DNA of 64,000 nt from Montifringilla adamsi (Eukaryota; Chordata; Aves; Passeriformes; Passeridae). Shown here piece after piece: positions 22,721-33,434 of this stretch (positions are counted from its first letter, which is position 1; every line of letters starts with the position of its first letter). The stretch is from the NCBI GenBank assembly GCA_017590115.1, contig JAGGNK010009114.1, forward strand, positions 17,071,937 to 17,135,936. The letters run 5' to 3'. The notes beneath the pieces are model-generated. The model was not told the origin of the DNA. It saw nothing but the letters and a program-made list of their open reading frames with translations, and searched no databases. The position numbers and the translations under genes are program-made.

Positions 22721-25019
22721 TCAGTTAAGTAGTTAAACAATTTAAACGCCAAGTTTAAAAATGAGAGAAGAAATTGAAAAACACATATCCATGCAATCCA
22801 GAACCTGTCAATAGCTTGCCATCTAAACTTTAACAGTGACTTCTGTAGAAGCCATTTAGCCTGAAGCAAAAAGTCTCATCTTTCCTGAACCTATAAGTGA
22901 CTTAAAATTGAAGTACAAATGGGAGTACAATTTGGTTGTTTTTTTTTTAATATTGTCTGCATAGCAAGAATACAAAAGCAACTACGTGCAAAAAACACTT
23001 CTCTGCATTCTAAATATAGCAGCACTCACTTGAATGAATATTTCATACAAGAATAACCTGTATAAAAAGAATAAACACAGGCAGCAATGATATTGGTAGG
23101 ATATTGTTTTTAGATGGAACAGGTTTTAAATGAGTAAATGAATATCTAATAAAAGCACTAAATCCTTGTTTGAATGAAAGTTTGATAGACCTGTGTTTTG
23201 TTGGCTATTCAACAGAAAACTTTTAAAACAGGAAAAATATACATAAATTGAAATAGAAAGAAAAGTAGGAACTTAGGCATGTTTCTTTAGCTTAGACTTT
23301 TTATTGCAGCTTACTGGTTCACCTGTGATGGGATGCAATAAAAGGCAGATGTAAACACTGCCTTGTTGTGTACAGAGCCCGGGATGGATCAGGCAATGCC
23401 AGGGAGGAGCCACGGGGAGAGCTGCCTCCTCTAGCAGGGGGAATGGAATGTTCTTTGGTGGTTTTGGTCTAAATCTCTTTGATGGAATATCCAGGGTCAT
23501 ATTAGGCAGCTGCTTTCCTTCCCAGAGCTGCACTTTCCTGGGGTCCTGCAAGGTTTCAGGCTGCTCCACTGACACACATTATGTTGGGACGGGATTACTG
23601 AGGAACACAGTGTGGGATGCGCTAGGTGCAAAAATTACATCAACCTTTATATTTCTTCCACCACCTAGCTCAGATGCTCCAGTTAGGTCTTGGGGGATGT
23701 TTGGAGCATAAAACTGAAAGTGCTGGCAGGAACTTCGCACAACAAAATGAATTGAACCTTAGGTTCAGGCCTAAGGGACAAGGAATGCTGTAGCCTGCCC
23801 TGAGCAGGATCACATTGTGTTCCCTGTGTGCAGGCTGGGGACTTGCTGAGCTCCTGCTTGGGAGCCTGCTTTGTCACTTTTGCAGCTGATGGGGAAGGTC
23901 AGTGGGGAAGCACCTGCTATCCGAGGATTGAAAATTTAAAGCTCACAGATTTTTGACCAAGTGTCTTGAATTTGATACTGTAGCCTCACAAGGGGATATG
24001 AAGAAGAAGGGGGGGTTGATGAAGAGTGTTAGATAGCAGAAAGGTGAGGAAATATCCTGAAGCCTGAACTGTGGGAATGAGAAGATCTCATGAAAATTAT
24101 GTATAGAGATAAAAGAGGCTATGATCTATTGCAAAACACCAAGCCAGCAAGGTCAGATGGATAAGAATTTTTGTGAAATTAATGGGAATTTTACATTCAT
24201 CTGGAATTTTAAATGCTTGCAGATATCTCCTGAGGGAAAAACCATAGTGGGAAATGGATGATTCAACTAGTTTTAAAGAAGTAGTGGGGCTTAGTCTTGA
24301 TTTTTTTAAAAAAAATTTGTTTGTTTTGCAGAATGGAGAAATGTGTCAAGAGCAAAGGCTTTTTATATTTTAGACAATGAAGGTGAAGTAGCTGTAAGTA
24401 CAAAGGCAATAGGCAAGTTGGGTGAAATTGAGCATGAAATGAGATTTCACAATCTTTGTGAAGAGATGAGGAGGAACAACAATGTAACAAAAATGGACTT
24501 GAGAGAATGATAGCTAAGATTTCTCCAGAGACAAATTTAATAGTTGAAGGCAAAGGTGAATTAGCTGCCAGATCCTCAAAGATGTGACATTATGGTACAA
24601 GCACAGAAACACCCAATATGGAGATTAACTTGGCTAAAGAGCTGGGTTCTGCACAGGGAGAAGGAAGGAAATAGATCAAAGGGGAAGAAAGAGTACCCCA
24701 AAATGGCACAAGTATGAAGGCATGAAAGGAAGGTCCAGGCACAAGGTTGCAATGCTAACTAGCTAGTTAAAGATGTTGAAATGAGGAGGAATCATCCTCA
24801 GCATACATTAATAATAAGGTAAGCTATTCAAGGATTGCTGCTTTGCTTACAGGAGAAAGCAACCTGCTAATGGAACACTGAAGAGTCTTTTTTTTTTATC
24901 CTTTCTTTTTTTTTTTTCTTTTTGAGACCTCATTAAGAAAGTTTTTTGTTTTCATATTAATGATACTATTAAAATCAATAGAAAAGGGGTACAATCCTAG
25001 ACAAAAATAGAAAATACCA

Positions 25020-26505
25020 AGTTAGGGATTTACAGATGATTCAGATGTTTTCAAGTGGACTGGTTGTGATGGACTTTGTTCCAGGGTTTGTCTAAAGTAA
25101 TCTCAGAGCCATTAATGTTTTCTTTGAGACTTCATCTGAGATCAGTGATGTACCAGAGGCTGGGAAAAGAGAAAACATAATGTCTTTCATTTTGAAAAAG
25201 TGGGGGGAAAGAGGAGCCAGAGGATTTCAGACCAACCAGTGCTAACTCCAGCTCCAGTCCACAGAAAAATTCTGGGGAGGGGAAAAAAAATCAGAACCAA
25301 AAATCAAACATTTGAAAGCAGCTGAAGGATTACAAGAAAGTAAAAAGCTGCCAGCACAGATTTGTCAAGAATGAATTGTCAAACCACTTGGATTTCCTTG
25401 TGCAGCAGGGTAACAGACTTCATGGAAAGAGAAGAAACAATTGACATAGTTTCTTGAGTATTGTGAGATCTTTAAAGTTGGCTTGCAAGATGTTCTCTGA
25501 AGCAAGAGAAACCTGGGCTGGATGAAAATGTTAGGTAAAAACAAAATGTTAGGTAAAAACAAAACTAGCTAGAGAAACTGCTTTGGAGAATGAATTTTAG
25601 GAGGATGAAGTAGTATCAAAGCAGATGTATGTATTGAGGAGTGCTCTACAGAGCTGTGCCCAGCTCTCATTAGACCATGACCTGTGTGATGCAATACATA
25701 TTATACATGTTGAATTTACAGAAAACTGAGAGTGGAAAGCTTTATGAATAGAAAATAGCCTTGAGAATGAGGAAAAGGGTCTATAAGAATAGTTGAGACT
25801 TTGTTAACTGAGTACAGAAGAATGGTAGTTCAGCAGAAACAATGAACTGCAGGAATACGAGAAGGGGAACACCTGTTTTGACAGCAGTTCTTTGGAAAAA
25901 TTACTAAACAAACAATGTCACGCTGTTCCAAAAATGGCAAACATCATCTAGGAATTCATAAATGGCAATATAATCTGAAAGGTGTGTTAAGTGACTCCTC
26001 TGCCATGCTTAGCACAGGCAATGTCTTCCCAAAAGATGCTGACCACTTTGGGGATACCTTTGTCCTTCTAGAAAGATGTTGACCACTTGGAGACAACCCA
26101 GACAAGAGTGATGGACATGGTCACCATGTCCTGTCAAGATGTTATGGCTGTTACGGAGACTTGTGTGGATGGATGCTGTCTACTCTAGGTCAGGGAAAAC
26201 TCTTGTGGGGTCCTACCAGTAGTCTTCAGACATGCAAAAGTATGGTGCAGAGAGGAAGAGACAGGTTTCATTTTGCATAAGAGGAAATGGGATGAAATCA
26301 TTGTTAGGAAGAATTGGATGTTAGAAGAAATAAAAAACACCCAGTTTTCTGATAGTTCATGCAGGGCAGTTCTGGAACAGACCCTTTGTGGCTGGAGGCT
26401 GTTAAGAAGAGGAATGACAAAATGTAGAGATGATTCTGTCTTGGAGCAAGAAGTCCTGCAGACAGTCTCCCCCAGTCCTACTTTCCTCGATTCCACAGTT
26501 TCACT
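25020..26505 (+). mobile_element. degenerate CR1 LINE, 3' half of ORF2 and 3' end
   Basis: The nucleotide order follows a sauropsid CR1 over about 1.4 kb. AATCTCAGAGCCATTA and CTTTCATTTTGAAAAAG match the region before the reverse transcriptase core. CAGATTTGTCAAGAATGAAT matches the segment coding for the HGFVKNK motif, and GAAACAATTGACATAG matches the AVDVIYLDF segment. ACAATGTCACGCTGTTCC, TTAGCACAGGCAATG and GAAAGATGTTGACCACTTGG match the later ORF2 region. From 26240, TTAGGAAGAATTGGATGTTA, TTCTGGAACAGACCCTTTG and GGAGGCTGTTAAGAAGAGG match the 3' end. Stops and indels are frequent, so the element is long dead. Internal 18-bp duplications at 25525-25560 and 26032-26089 are later events. The 5' side may reach about 24640. 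Confidence 0.8.
25525..25560. repeat. perfect 18-bp tandem duplication inside CR1
   Basis: AAAATGTTAGGTAAAAAC is repeated exactly at 25525-25542 and 25543-25560. Confidence 0.9.
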
Positions 26506-26509
26506 GCTA

Positions 26510-27365
26510 ATGATAACCATCCATCTTCTGTAAGTACTTGGAAGGGATTAAATCATTGTGGAATTGCTGTTGTTCTAGGACTTTACCCTTGACAATGTCT
26601 GCTACAACAGGCATGGCTGTCAATATCAAAGTGAGATAGAAAGTTCTTTGGGCAGGCAGTTTAATCCAGCTCAGGCCTGTAACAGACAGCACAAAACAAT
26701 AGGTTTTTCCTGCTGTTCTGCAACTCCTCGCTGTATATTTGCAGATAATTAATCTGTCTGTCTCTATCTTTCACATACTGTGTGGATGGAACTTCTGAGC
26801 AGTACAACTAAATGATTATAAAATTGTTTAGTTCTGTGCTGGTGTATAGAGTTTTAAATCAGGCTAGAAAAATTTTTTTTCTTGTTATCCCAGTCAAACT
26901 GCTCGTACTCCTTTTAAATTCCTTCACTCTGATTTTGATTCTGAATACCCCAGATTAAAGCTCTTTATCCATACCTTCATGCTTTCTCTTTTGCAGTTCC
27001 AGTGCAGATTTGCATAGCAAAGGAGATATTTGTGTTTCTCCTGACCTCATCTATATTCTGGTGCGCAGCGTGCACTTATATGATAGTTTATTCCGGGATG
27101 ATGAACAGATGCAAAAGTGTCTTCAATTGTCTCTGGAAATTAGCAATGGTCAATACATCCTGCAAACACAATGCTGGATGCCGTGGTGCATGCAAAACAT
27201 GCATGGCAGGCAGAGCACATAGCCTTTTCCTGCCTCTAGCACACTTCATTTAATTTTAATAGTAGAAGGAGATGTGGTATCTTTTGAACATAAATATCCT
27301 TGTGGGCTAATGTAAGGCTTGGACAATGAGAGTTTTGCATAGGAGAATTTGGCTTAACCTGTCAG
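26510..27365. other. unique non-coding DNA
   Basis: No gene or repeat family is recognisable. Short open frames around 27002-27253 overlap in two phases and show no domain. Confidence 0.6.
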
Positions 27366-27369
27366 TCTT

Positions 27370-27628
27370 CCAGAGATTAACAACTTCATCAGCCACTGTT
27401 GATATTGACAGTCAGTTGCTAGGCTACATGTTTACTGCTAAATGAATAGGCGACTTGGGGCCAGTGTGAATATTCAACAGATTGGCAAATAAGTAAAACG
27501 TGCTGTGACTTGATTTGTTAATTATAGTCAAAATAAATGGCTGTATTGATGACTATGATTTTACACAGCATTAGTCCTCTGAAAACAGCAATTAAGTCTG
27601 CCATGTAAACATATATCTTGCCTGTGAC
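27370..27628. promoter_or_regulatory. candidate conserved non-coding block
   Basis: There is a dense run of enhancer-like words with no repeat signature: ACTGTTGATATTGACAGTC, ATGTTTACTGC (FOX-like), GTGAATATTCAACAG, TTTGTTAATTATAGTC, AAAATAAATGGC, ACAGCAATTAAGTC and CATGTAAACATA (a second FOX-like site). The block ends exactly at an A22 tract (27629-27650). Its regulatory identity is inferred from texture only. Confidence 0.35.
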
Positions 27629-27650
27629 AAAAAAAAAAAAAAAAAAAAAA
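27629..27650. repeat. A22 homopolymer
   Basis: There are 22 consecutive A. No polyadenylation signal lies close upstream and the left flank looks like unique DNA, so it is more likely a microsatellite than a retrocopy tail. Confidence 0.9.
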
Positions 27651-29225
27651 GCTTTAAACAACTGAATACACCACTCCAAGCAGTTTCACTAGGACTCCTG
27701 AAGTGCTTACATTAGTTAAATTATGTCCTTGGGTGTTTTTACACCTCTGACTGAAGCACAACTTTCAGGCACGATCTGGATTTTGAAAAGCTTTCTTGTT
27801 TGCTGCATGCAGTGCTACTTATGGTCAGAGTTTATCAAAAGAAGCATGATCACACTTGAGAGAGAAAACTCAAGTAGCTGGATTTCAGGAGGAAGTTGTT
27901 TTTGGTTTTTTTTTCCTGTTGGGAGAAAGCTGAGCATTAATTTTATGCTCTATATGCTCTTTTCTTGTGAAAGAGTTCTCACATGTATACCCTGTTACTG
28001 TGTTCCAGTTTATCAGCTGCGTTAACTAGAATCCACTTCCCTTGATCCGTCCTACTCTCTCGTTATGCTTGAAACTCTCACTGTATCAGTTCAGTCATTT
28101 TGTGTTTCAAGACTTGCACACACTGGCAGGTGCACTGAGTATTTAGCATCACTCATTGTTCAGAGTCACATGTGTATAGGCAATGCCACTGTTTTGGGCT
28201 GTACTGTGCCTTTTGGTTGAGACTTGGAAAACACATATTCTGTTCTCATTGCTGTTGACAAGTTTCACTGTGGCACTGGTCATGCCTCTCTCCCAAGCTT
28301 TGGCTCAGTTTTGCCATCTATAATAACTAGTTATTGGGATTTTTCCCTTCAACCTGAAGAGCACTGAAGTTGCCAAATATGCCCCAAGATTTGCAACAGA
28401 GAAAGAGTGGTTGTTTTAAGCTTGAGAAATGTAATTGTGTTCTTGCATAGAAAAAAAAAAAAATACCACTTTCCCTGGATAGGTCTGTGTTACCAACACC
28501 TGTTGAGATTGGCTTTGAGTTTGGGCTGGTAATTATCTTTTTCCCAAAAAGAGGTGGGAAGGAGCTCCCCTGTTCAGACCTCAGTTTTGTCCCAATGAGC
28601 ATCTGAACATCTGCCCTTCTTTGTAAGCTCTTGAATCATTGTCTTCTGCTGTCTCAGCATAGGGTATCCAAGATCAAATTTGTAAAACCACACTGACCTG
28701 GTCTAATCACAGCTGGTGCGAGGCAGAGTGGTATCAAATGCTTAAGCCAAGAGGGAGTTTTGGCTTTTCCCTCAATGTGTTGCTGAAGGAGAACTCACCC
28801 AATGCAGATGCTTGGCTGGCAGATGTTTGGAGAAAATCAGGCTGAAAGGGTGTTAGAAATGAAACTAGAAATGGAGTAGGACTAGAGACTGAGCTGGGTA
28901 GCTTAGAAGGCAGAAAATAAGAAGTGATTTGTATAGGGAGAGCTCCAAAATGAAGAAATAGCTGGGAGACAAGTGGTTGCTCTGATATCAATTTGATGAG
29001 GGGCAAACAAAAAAGATTAAATAAAAACCAGAGTGATAATCAGCTGCAAATGCTGTTAGCAGCTTTATCTTTGCTTAAGGATAAAAGATCAGTGCTCTCT
29101 GTCAGCACATCTGCATGCTAGTCATCACCTTTGTCACCAGTGCAGGTTATGTAGAAGGCTTGCAAACTACCCTGATTCCCAGGATCTACACTGACTGTTA
29201 CAATGAAGGAGCAAGGTGCCAGGGA
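27651..29225. other. unique non-coding DNA
   Basis: I see no gene. An A13 run is at 28451-28463. The 100-codon frame at 27723-28025 and the minus-strand frames near 28330-29000 have no recognisable domains. Confidence 0.6.
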
Positions 29226-29229
29226 TGTT

Positions 29230-29775
29230 GACAGCTCTGTGAATTCTTGTGTGCTCCACAATGATTAAGAAAAGAAAAAAAGAGTTAATAGTTACCAGGG
29301 AAATCACTGAAGACAACACAAAGAATATCAAGGTTCACCTTGAATGCACTCGTGTTTTGGACCTTTCATTTTTGAATGCTTTTGTGGATAGGGAAAAAAA
29401 CTTCAAAGGAAGACAAGGATGTTCCAAAGCATTGAATGGCTTTACAAAGTGGGTGGTAGACCAGCGGAGCTCACTGCCAAAAGACATTGTGAATGTGACA
29501 GGTTTACATGTTTAAGTTCATGAAAGACAAAATCAGGGAGAATTACTAACGGCATGTAAACTATACACGGGTCAGGAAGTCTCAGAGCTGAAAATAGTTG
29601 GAAGCTGAGAGGCTATGAGTCGGAAATAGGATTGCTCTGTCCTTCCTCATCTCCAGCATCTGATTATGGCCACCACAGCAGACAAAAGCACTCCTGATAC
29701 ATGGATTTTGTCCTGGACATTTTTTCCGGATTAGTTTGCCTTTGCCTGCACAGTATCTCGTCTGACCCAGAGGCG
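29230..29775 (+). mobile_element. CR1-superfamily LINE 3' end
   Basis: The order of motifs matches the 3' tail of a LINE common in turtles and crocodilians. GTGGGTGGTAGACCAGCGGA and GCTCACTGCCAAAAGACATT match GGTGGTAGAGCTGTGGAACTCACTGCCA. GACAGGTTTACATG, then TTCATGAAAGACAAAATC, then TAACGGC and TCAGGAAGTCTCAGAGCTGA follow in register. CATCTGATTATGGCCACCAC matches CTGCTATTGGCCACTG. GATACATGGATTTTGTCCTG stands where the consensus has GATACTGGACTAGATGGACC. It ends with TCTGACCCAG (29761-29770), the family hallmark GTCTGACCCAGT. The part before 29400 is less certain. No coding capacity remains. Confidence 0.75.
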
Positions 29776-30395
29776 CATTTTGAGGGATTTCTTTCCCAAG
29801 GGCTACACTTACCAAATTGCTTTTATGTCATATGTTGTGCTATAAGTACTGGGATCCTCTTCTTGGGAAGATGACAAATCTTCTTTCACTGGATGAAGCA
29901 GGAATATTTATGCTTCTGGGAATCATGGGAAGATGACTGTGTTTCCCCAGAGATTATTAACTATAATGAGCTACTGGACCAGGCATAGTTTCATAACCAG
30001 TGTAGCTATGAAAACATACAATGCTGGTTCAGTCATTTCAGGATTCCCACAATGTGAACCATTTTTGCAAAAGCTTGTTCTATGCTGACCATGAACTTCC
30101 TTGCAGATCCAGTGTGAGAAAACTGTTTTGTTGGGGCATCTTTTTGTTGTGGAGGGAATAAATCCCTTCAGAAAATTTGGAATTTTATTCAGTAATCCAC
30201 TTTCCAAGTTTTGTATGCAGTTGTACTTACTCCCAAGCACTAATGAGTGGACAGGATGAAGAACCTCAGGGTTCAGGTAGCTAAGACAGGAACAATTGTA
30301 AAAGCCCTTTTCAAGTCTGGAGACATTAACTTTACACTGACTTATTACTGGGATGGTTTCCCTAATCAGTTTGGTGGTTTGGTTTTGCCATGCTG
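29776..30395. other. unclassified DNA downstream of the reverse transcriptase relic
   Basis: If the Ty3/Gypsy relic to the right were full length, RNase H and integrase would lie here on the minus strand. I could not find their signatures: no DE[DD]-spaced integrase residues and no HHCC zinc finger. A minus-strand frame at 29971-30240 (89 codons) is cysteine-rich, but I could not match it to integrase or any other domain. Confidence 0.45.
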
Positions 30396-30398
30396 AAA

Positions 30399-30450
30399 AA
30401 TATGCTCATAGTCTTTAAAACAAGAATATGCTCATAGTCTTGAAAACAAG
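30399..30450. repeat. 26-bp tandem duplication, one mismatch
   Basis: Two 26-base units begin AATATGCTCATAGTCTT and end AAAACAAG. They lie at 30399-30424 and 30425-30450 and differ at one base (T or G after CTT). The duplication sits at the left end of the reverse transcriptase relic. Confidence 0.9.
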
Positions 30451-31130
30451 AAACAGAGTCCTTCCAGAGCTGGTGCCTATCCCTATGTGGGGGCAGCTGC
30501 AAGATCTGGGCAGCTTCTCATTGTCCAGGGAAGTCTTGCTCCCTTCCTTAATTTGCCCAAGGTAAATTACCTCTTTTTGAAACAAGCTTCTAGCTTTTCT
30601 ATTTAAACAGTCTAAGACGAGCACTTTAAGCTAATTACAGTCCATTTATTAATGTACCAGTTCTTGTTCCAACATTTTACCATGCACCAGGATATCATCT
30701 AGGTATAACAAACAGGCTGAGAGAGGCATGCCACATAACACCCTCTTCTTTAGACTTTTGAATGTAGCTGGTGTATTGCACTAGCCAAAATCCATCATTT
30801 TAAATTGCCACAGGTCTTGTCCTGCTGTGAATGTGTTGGGATTTTTTCCCCCTGTCCCTCTGGATCCACTTCTATTTGCCAATAGCTACTCTTAAGATTC
30901 AGGGTAGTAAACCAGACCAAGCTTTCACCAGTATCTAGGGTACTATTTACAGTAATAAAGCAGCACACACTAAATGAATTTGTGTTGCTTTTTTTGTAAT
31001 CTGATGCTGTCACCTTTTTGCCTTAACTGGACTCGACCTGACATTTGGCTGAAGGGTCGGTTCTAGCTTCCTGGCACGCTTCCCTGGGCTTATAAGGCTT
31101 CTTTACTGCTTCCCTGCTGAAAAGAAGGAT
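30451..31130 (-). pseudogene. Ty3/Gypsy-type reverse transcriptase relic
   Basis: Minus-strand translation gives the reverse transcriptase core of a Ty3/Gypsy (Metaviridae-like) LTR retrotransposon in the right order. A block ending YWQIEVDPE is coded at 30858-30884. After a frame change comes LWQF (30802-30813), then CNTPATF (30760-30780) and the catalytic box YLDD (30694-30705). LFQKEVIYLG follows near 30550-30580 in the same frame as YLDD, where the family has LF..EV.YLGH. The part right of 31013 weakly fits the N-terminal fingers. The copy is dead: the frame shifts in the T6/C5 tract around 30840-30855, a stop lies at 30781-30783 and two more at 30646-30651. It would have copied element RNA into DNA. 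A retrovirus-type pol is less likely, because YLDD followed by LF..EV.YLG is the Gypsy pattern. No LTRs were found. Confidence 0.82.
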
Positions 31131-31139
31131 GCTGTTTAG

Positions 31140-33430
31140 GCATCCAGGGTCACTCTTGTGTGGAAGCAATCAAGTACAGCTCAGATGTTTGTCCGAGAGA
31201 GAATAATTTCTAACAAAACAGTCTCAGAAATATTTTCTTGCTTCTCTTTGAGTGCTTTGTAGGGTGACAGATGAAAAGCTAATGCATTTTCTGAGTTTTC
31301 ATATGTTCGCACCCAAATTTCCTATAGCTCATATTAATTTACAAGATCCATTTTTTGCCATCACAGTATGCCTTTCCCCATCTCTTTCTGGCTATTGTCA
31401 GAAGCATTCTGTGAATGTATTGAGATTTGCTCTTGTTTCAGATGCAGAAGAATTTCAGCAGCTAAAGATCCCCAGGGATCTAGGGTCTCAAAGGAAGTTC
31501 CAAGCACTCCTCATCTTTCATTTGCTAGAAAGAGGCCACTGTCTGTAATTCCTAGTGGTATATCTGCCCCTAAAGGTGGGGCTTGGGCACTGCAAAAGAG
31601 ATCTGTAGGTTGAATGACCCATTCCCTTACCTTCTATTCCTGGTGTCAGAACCAATGTCTGACTCAGTGGTTCTTGTGTATTTCACATAGTTACTTATTA
31701 CTCTTTTAAAGTTACTTATTATTCTTTTAAAAAAAGTAACTGTTAAGCTCCCTACAGAAACTGCAAACTGGTGTGTGACTGGTGTCTGAACTCCTGGCTT
31801 GGTTCAGGTTCATGCTCCCCTCCAGCCTGTTCTGCATCTTGGTGTTGGGGGTCTGGTTTGGAACATGCCATGCTCTATTCTCACTAGGCCTATGTTTATA
31901 ACTATTCTCCTTGAAAGGCATTTTTTTTTCCTCCAGGATCAATAATGACCTCATCTGCATTCCTTCATTTTTGTTATTGTTGCCAATTTCTTTTGCTTTA
32001 TAAACTCAGATTGGTCATCACTCCTTCCACAAAGCATAATGATGGTATGAGCCTTATTAAATTGCTGAACGGAATTTGAGATAGAGAAACAGCACTGTAG
32101 AGATCTTGGCAAATTCCTGGCATCTTCTTCTGTTTGCAGCAGCTGTTTCCTTTTGTGGTATGCAGCTGTGAAAAAAGTTCAGGATCTGTAGTAAATTGTA
32201 CAGTCAGTACAATATCTTTTTGTCTTTTGCTGATCTTTATTTCCGGCTCTTACCTGAGTGTCTGCAAACTGGTGTATAGCCAATTTGCCCTTGAGGTCCT
32301 TGCTGATATTTGAGTATATCAGGGAAAAGGTTTGTTCCCACCTAATTCAAATGAAGTTTTGGGTTTTTTTCCCCTTTCCCTTCCTTTCAGCATGTCGTGG
32401 TTGTTGATACTGGTTCATTTTCATTCTCTGGGACACTTTTCAATTCCCTAAGCCCTTTCTGCAGTTTATCAGATAGCAACTTCCAGGTTGGTCAAAGCTT
32501 TTGTAGCCCTTTCCAGTCTTATTTCAATCCACAACTATTGCAGCTGCAGCTCTTAGTTTCTTTGGGCATTTTGCCATTGGCTTTCTAAAAAGGGTTCATC
32601 TTTACCAGTAAGTTTTCAGGTGCTGTTTTAACTCCTCCAGTTCTTTACATGTTTGAACTGTGTACTGCCTTTTGTTCTGCCCTGATACAGGAGAGATACC
32701 AGCTTACAGGCTTTGTTCTTGGAAACCAGAACATGGGGGTTTTCTCTCTTTAACCCTGTTGTAGGAAGCCCAGAGTCTGAATGTTAAGAAGTGCAATTGA
32801 TGATTGAGTCACTTATCTTTGATGCAATCCTGTTTATTTACAAAGTCCTGATTTCTGTTTCTGCAGGTAGAATCAAACAAAAGATAATTCCCTTGCTTGA
32901 AATTCCCAATCTCTTTCAGTCAGCACTTGCCTCAATAGCTTTCCTAAGGTTTATCTTGAAGTCATGCTGTTGATGCTTTTGTGGCTCTTTTTGATGCTTC
33001 CTTTTGGCTTTTGATTGGAGATTCTCCCACAACCATCCAAAACAAGCATTCTGCTACCAAAGTCCTAAACATCTAGACTCCAGGGCTTATTTTCATTCCA
33101 AACTTCCCATATGTTTATGCTTTGGTTGTTCTCCCATTGTTTTGGTTATTTTGCTCCACAAATGAGCTTAATGTTTATTTGTATTTAGTACAAATGAAAA
33201 ACAGTTCTTCCACTCAATGATTTCAGCAAGTTTTGGTCAATCCTGCTGTGATGCTTTCTTATGGCTCTTTGGATAAAGGCCACAGAGGTACATAGACACA
33301 CTGCAGAGAGAGAAGGGCAGCTGCATGGTGCTTAGTATGAATTCTTGTCTGACCTCCTCCAGTGGCCTCTTAGCTGCTGGTTGTCCCTTTGGCTGTGTCC
33401 AAAAGGACTGATAGAGAGATTTTGTTGGAG
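31140..33430. other. unclassified DNA upstream of the reverse transcriptase relic
   Basis: Protease and gag of the same element would be expected here on the minus strand. A 77-codon minus-strand frame at 31727-31960 contains CSFC near its end, which loosely recalls half of a zinc knuckle. There is no full CX2CX4HX4C motif and no D[ST]G protease motif that I can place. A 21-bp unit GTTACTTATTACTCTTTTAA(A) is duplicated with one change at 31690-31710 and 31711-31731. The rest is T-rich on the plus strand and unrecognised. Confidence 0.4.
31690..31731. repeat. 21-bp tandem duplication, one mismatch
   Basis: Units beginning GTTACTTATTA and ending CTTTTAAA lie back to back at 31690-31710 and 31711-31731 and differ at one base. 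Confidence 0.88.
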
Positions 33431-33434
33431 AACA

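Larger units (their letters stand above)
16570..24900. other. long unique non-coding stretch with simple repeats
   Basis: I recognise no gene. It holds a T-rich tract (18205-18275), A14 at 19350-19363, T15 at 20017-20031 and C11 at 22710-22720. There are two clean stem-loops (17288-17308 and 20931-20958) and a duplicated 19-mer at 19861-19898. The words GGGGATCCGAAGCACTTTGC near 17510 resemble an ancient amniote repeat (GGATC-CAAAGCACTTTAC), but the match is too short to call. From about 24000 to 24900 the plus strand is purine-rich. Its last part (24640-24900) may be the decayed 5' side of the CR1 copy that follows. Confidence 0.5.

Noticed and set aside
31727..31960. CSFC in a minus-strand frame as a possible gag zinc knuckle
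   Set aside because: The required histidine and final cysteine are missing at the proper spacing, so only a weak suggestion remains, reported as such in the findings.
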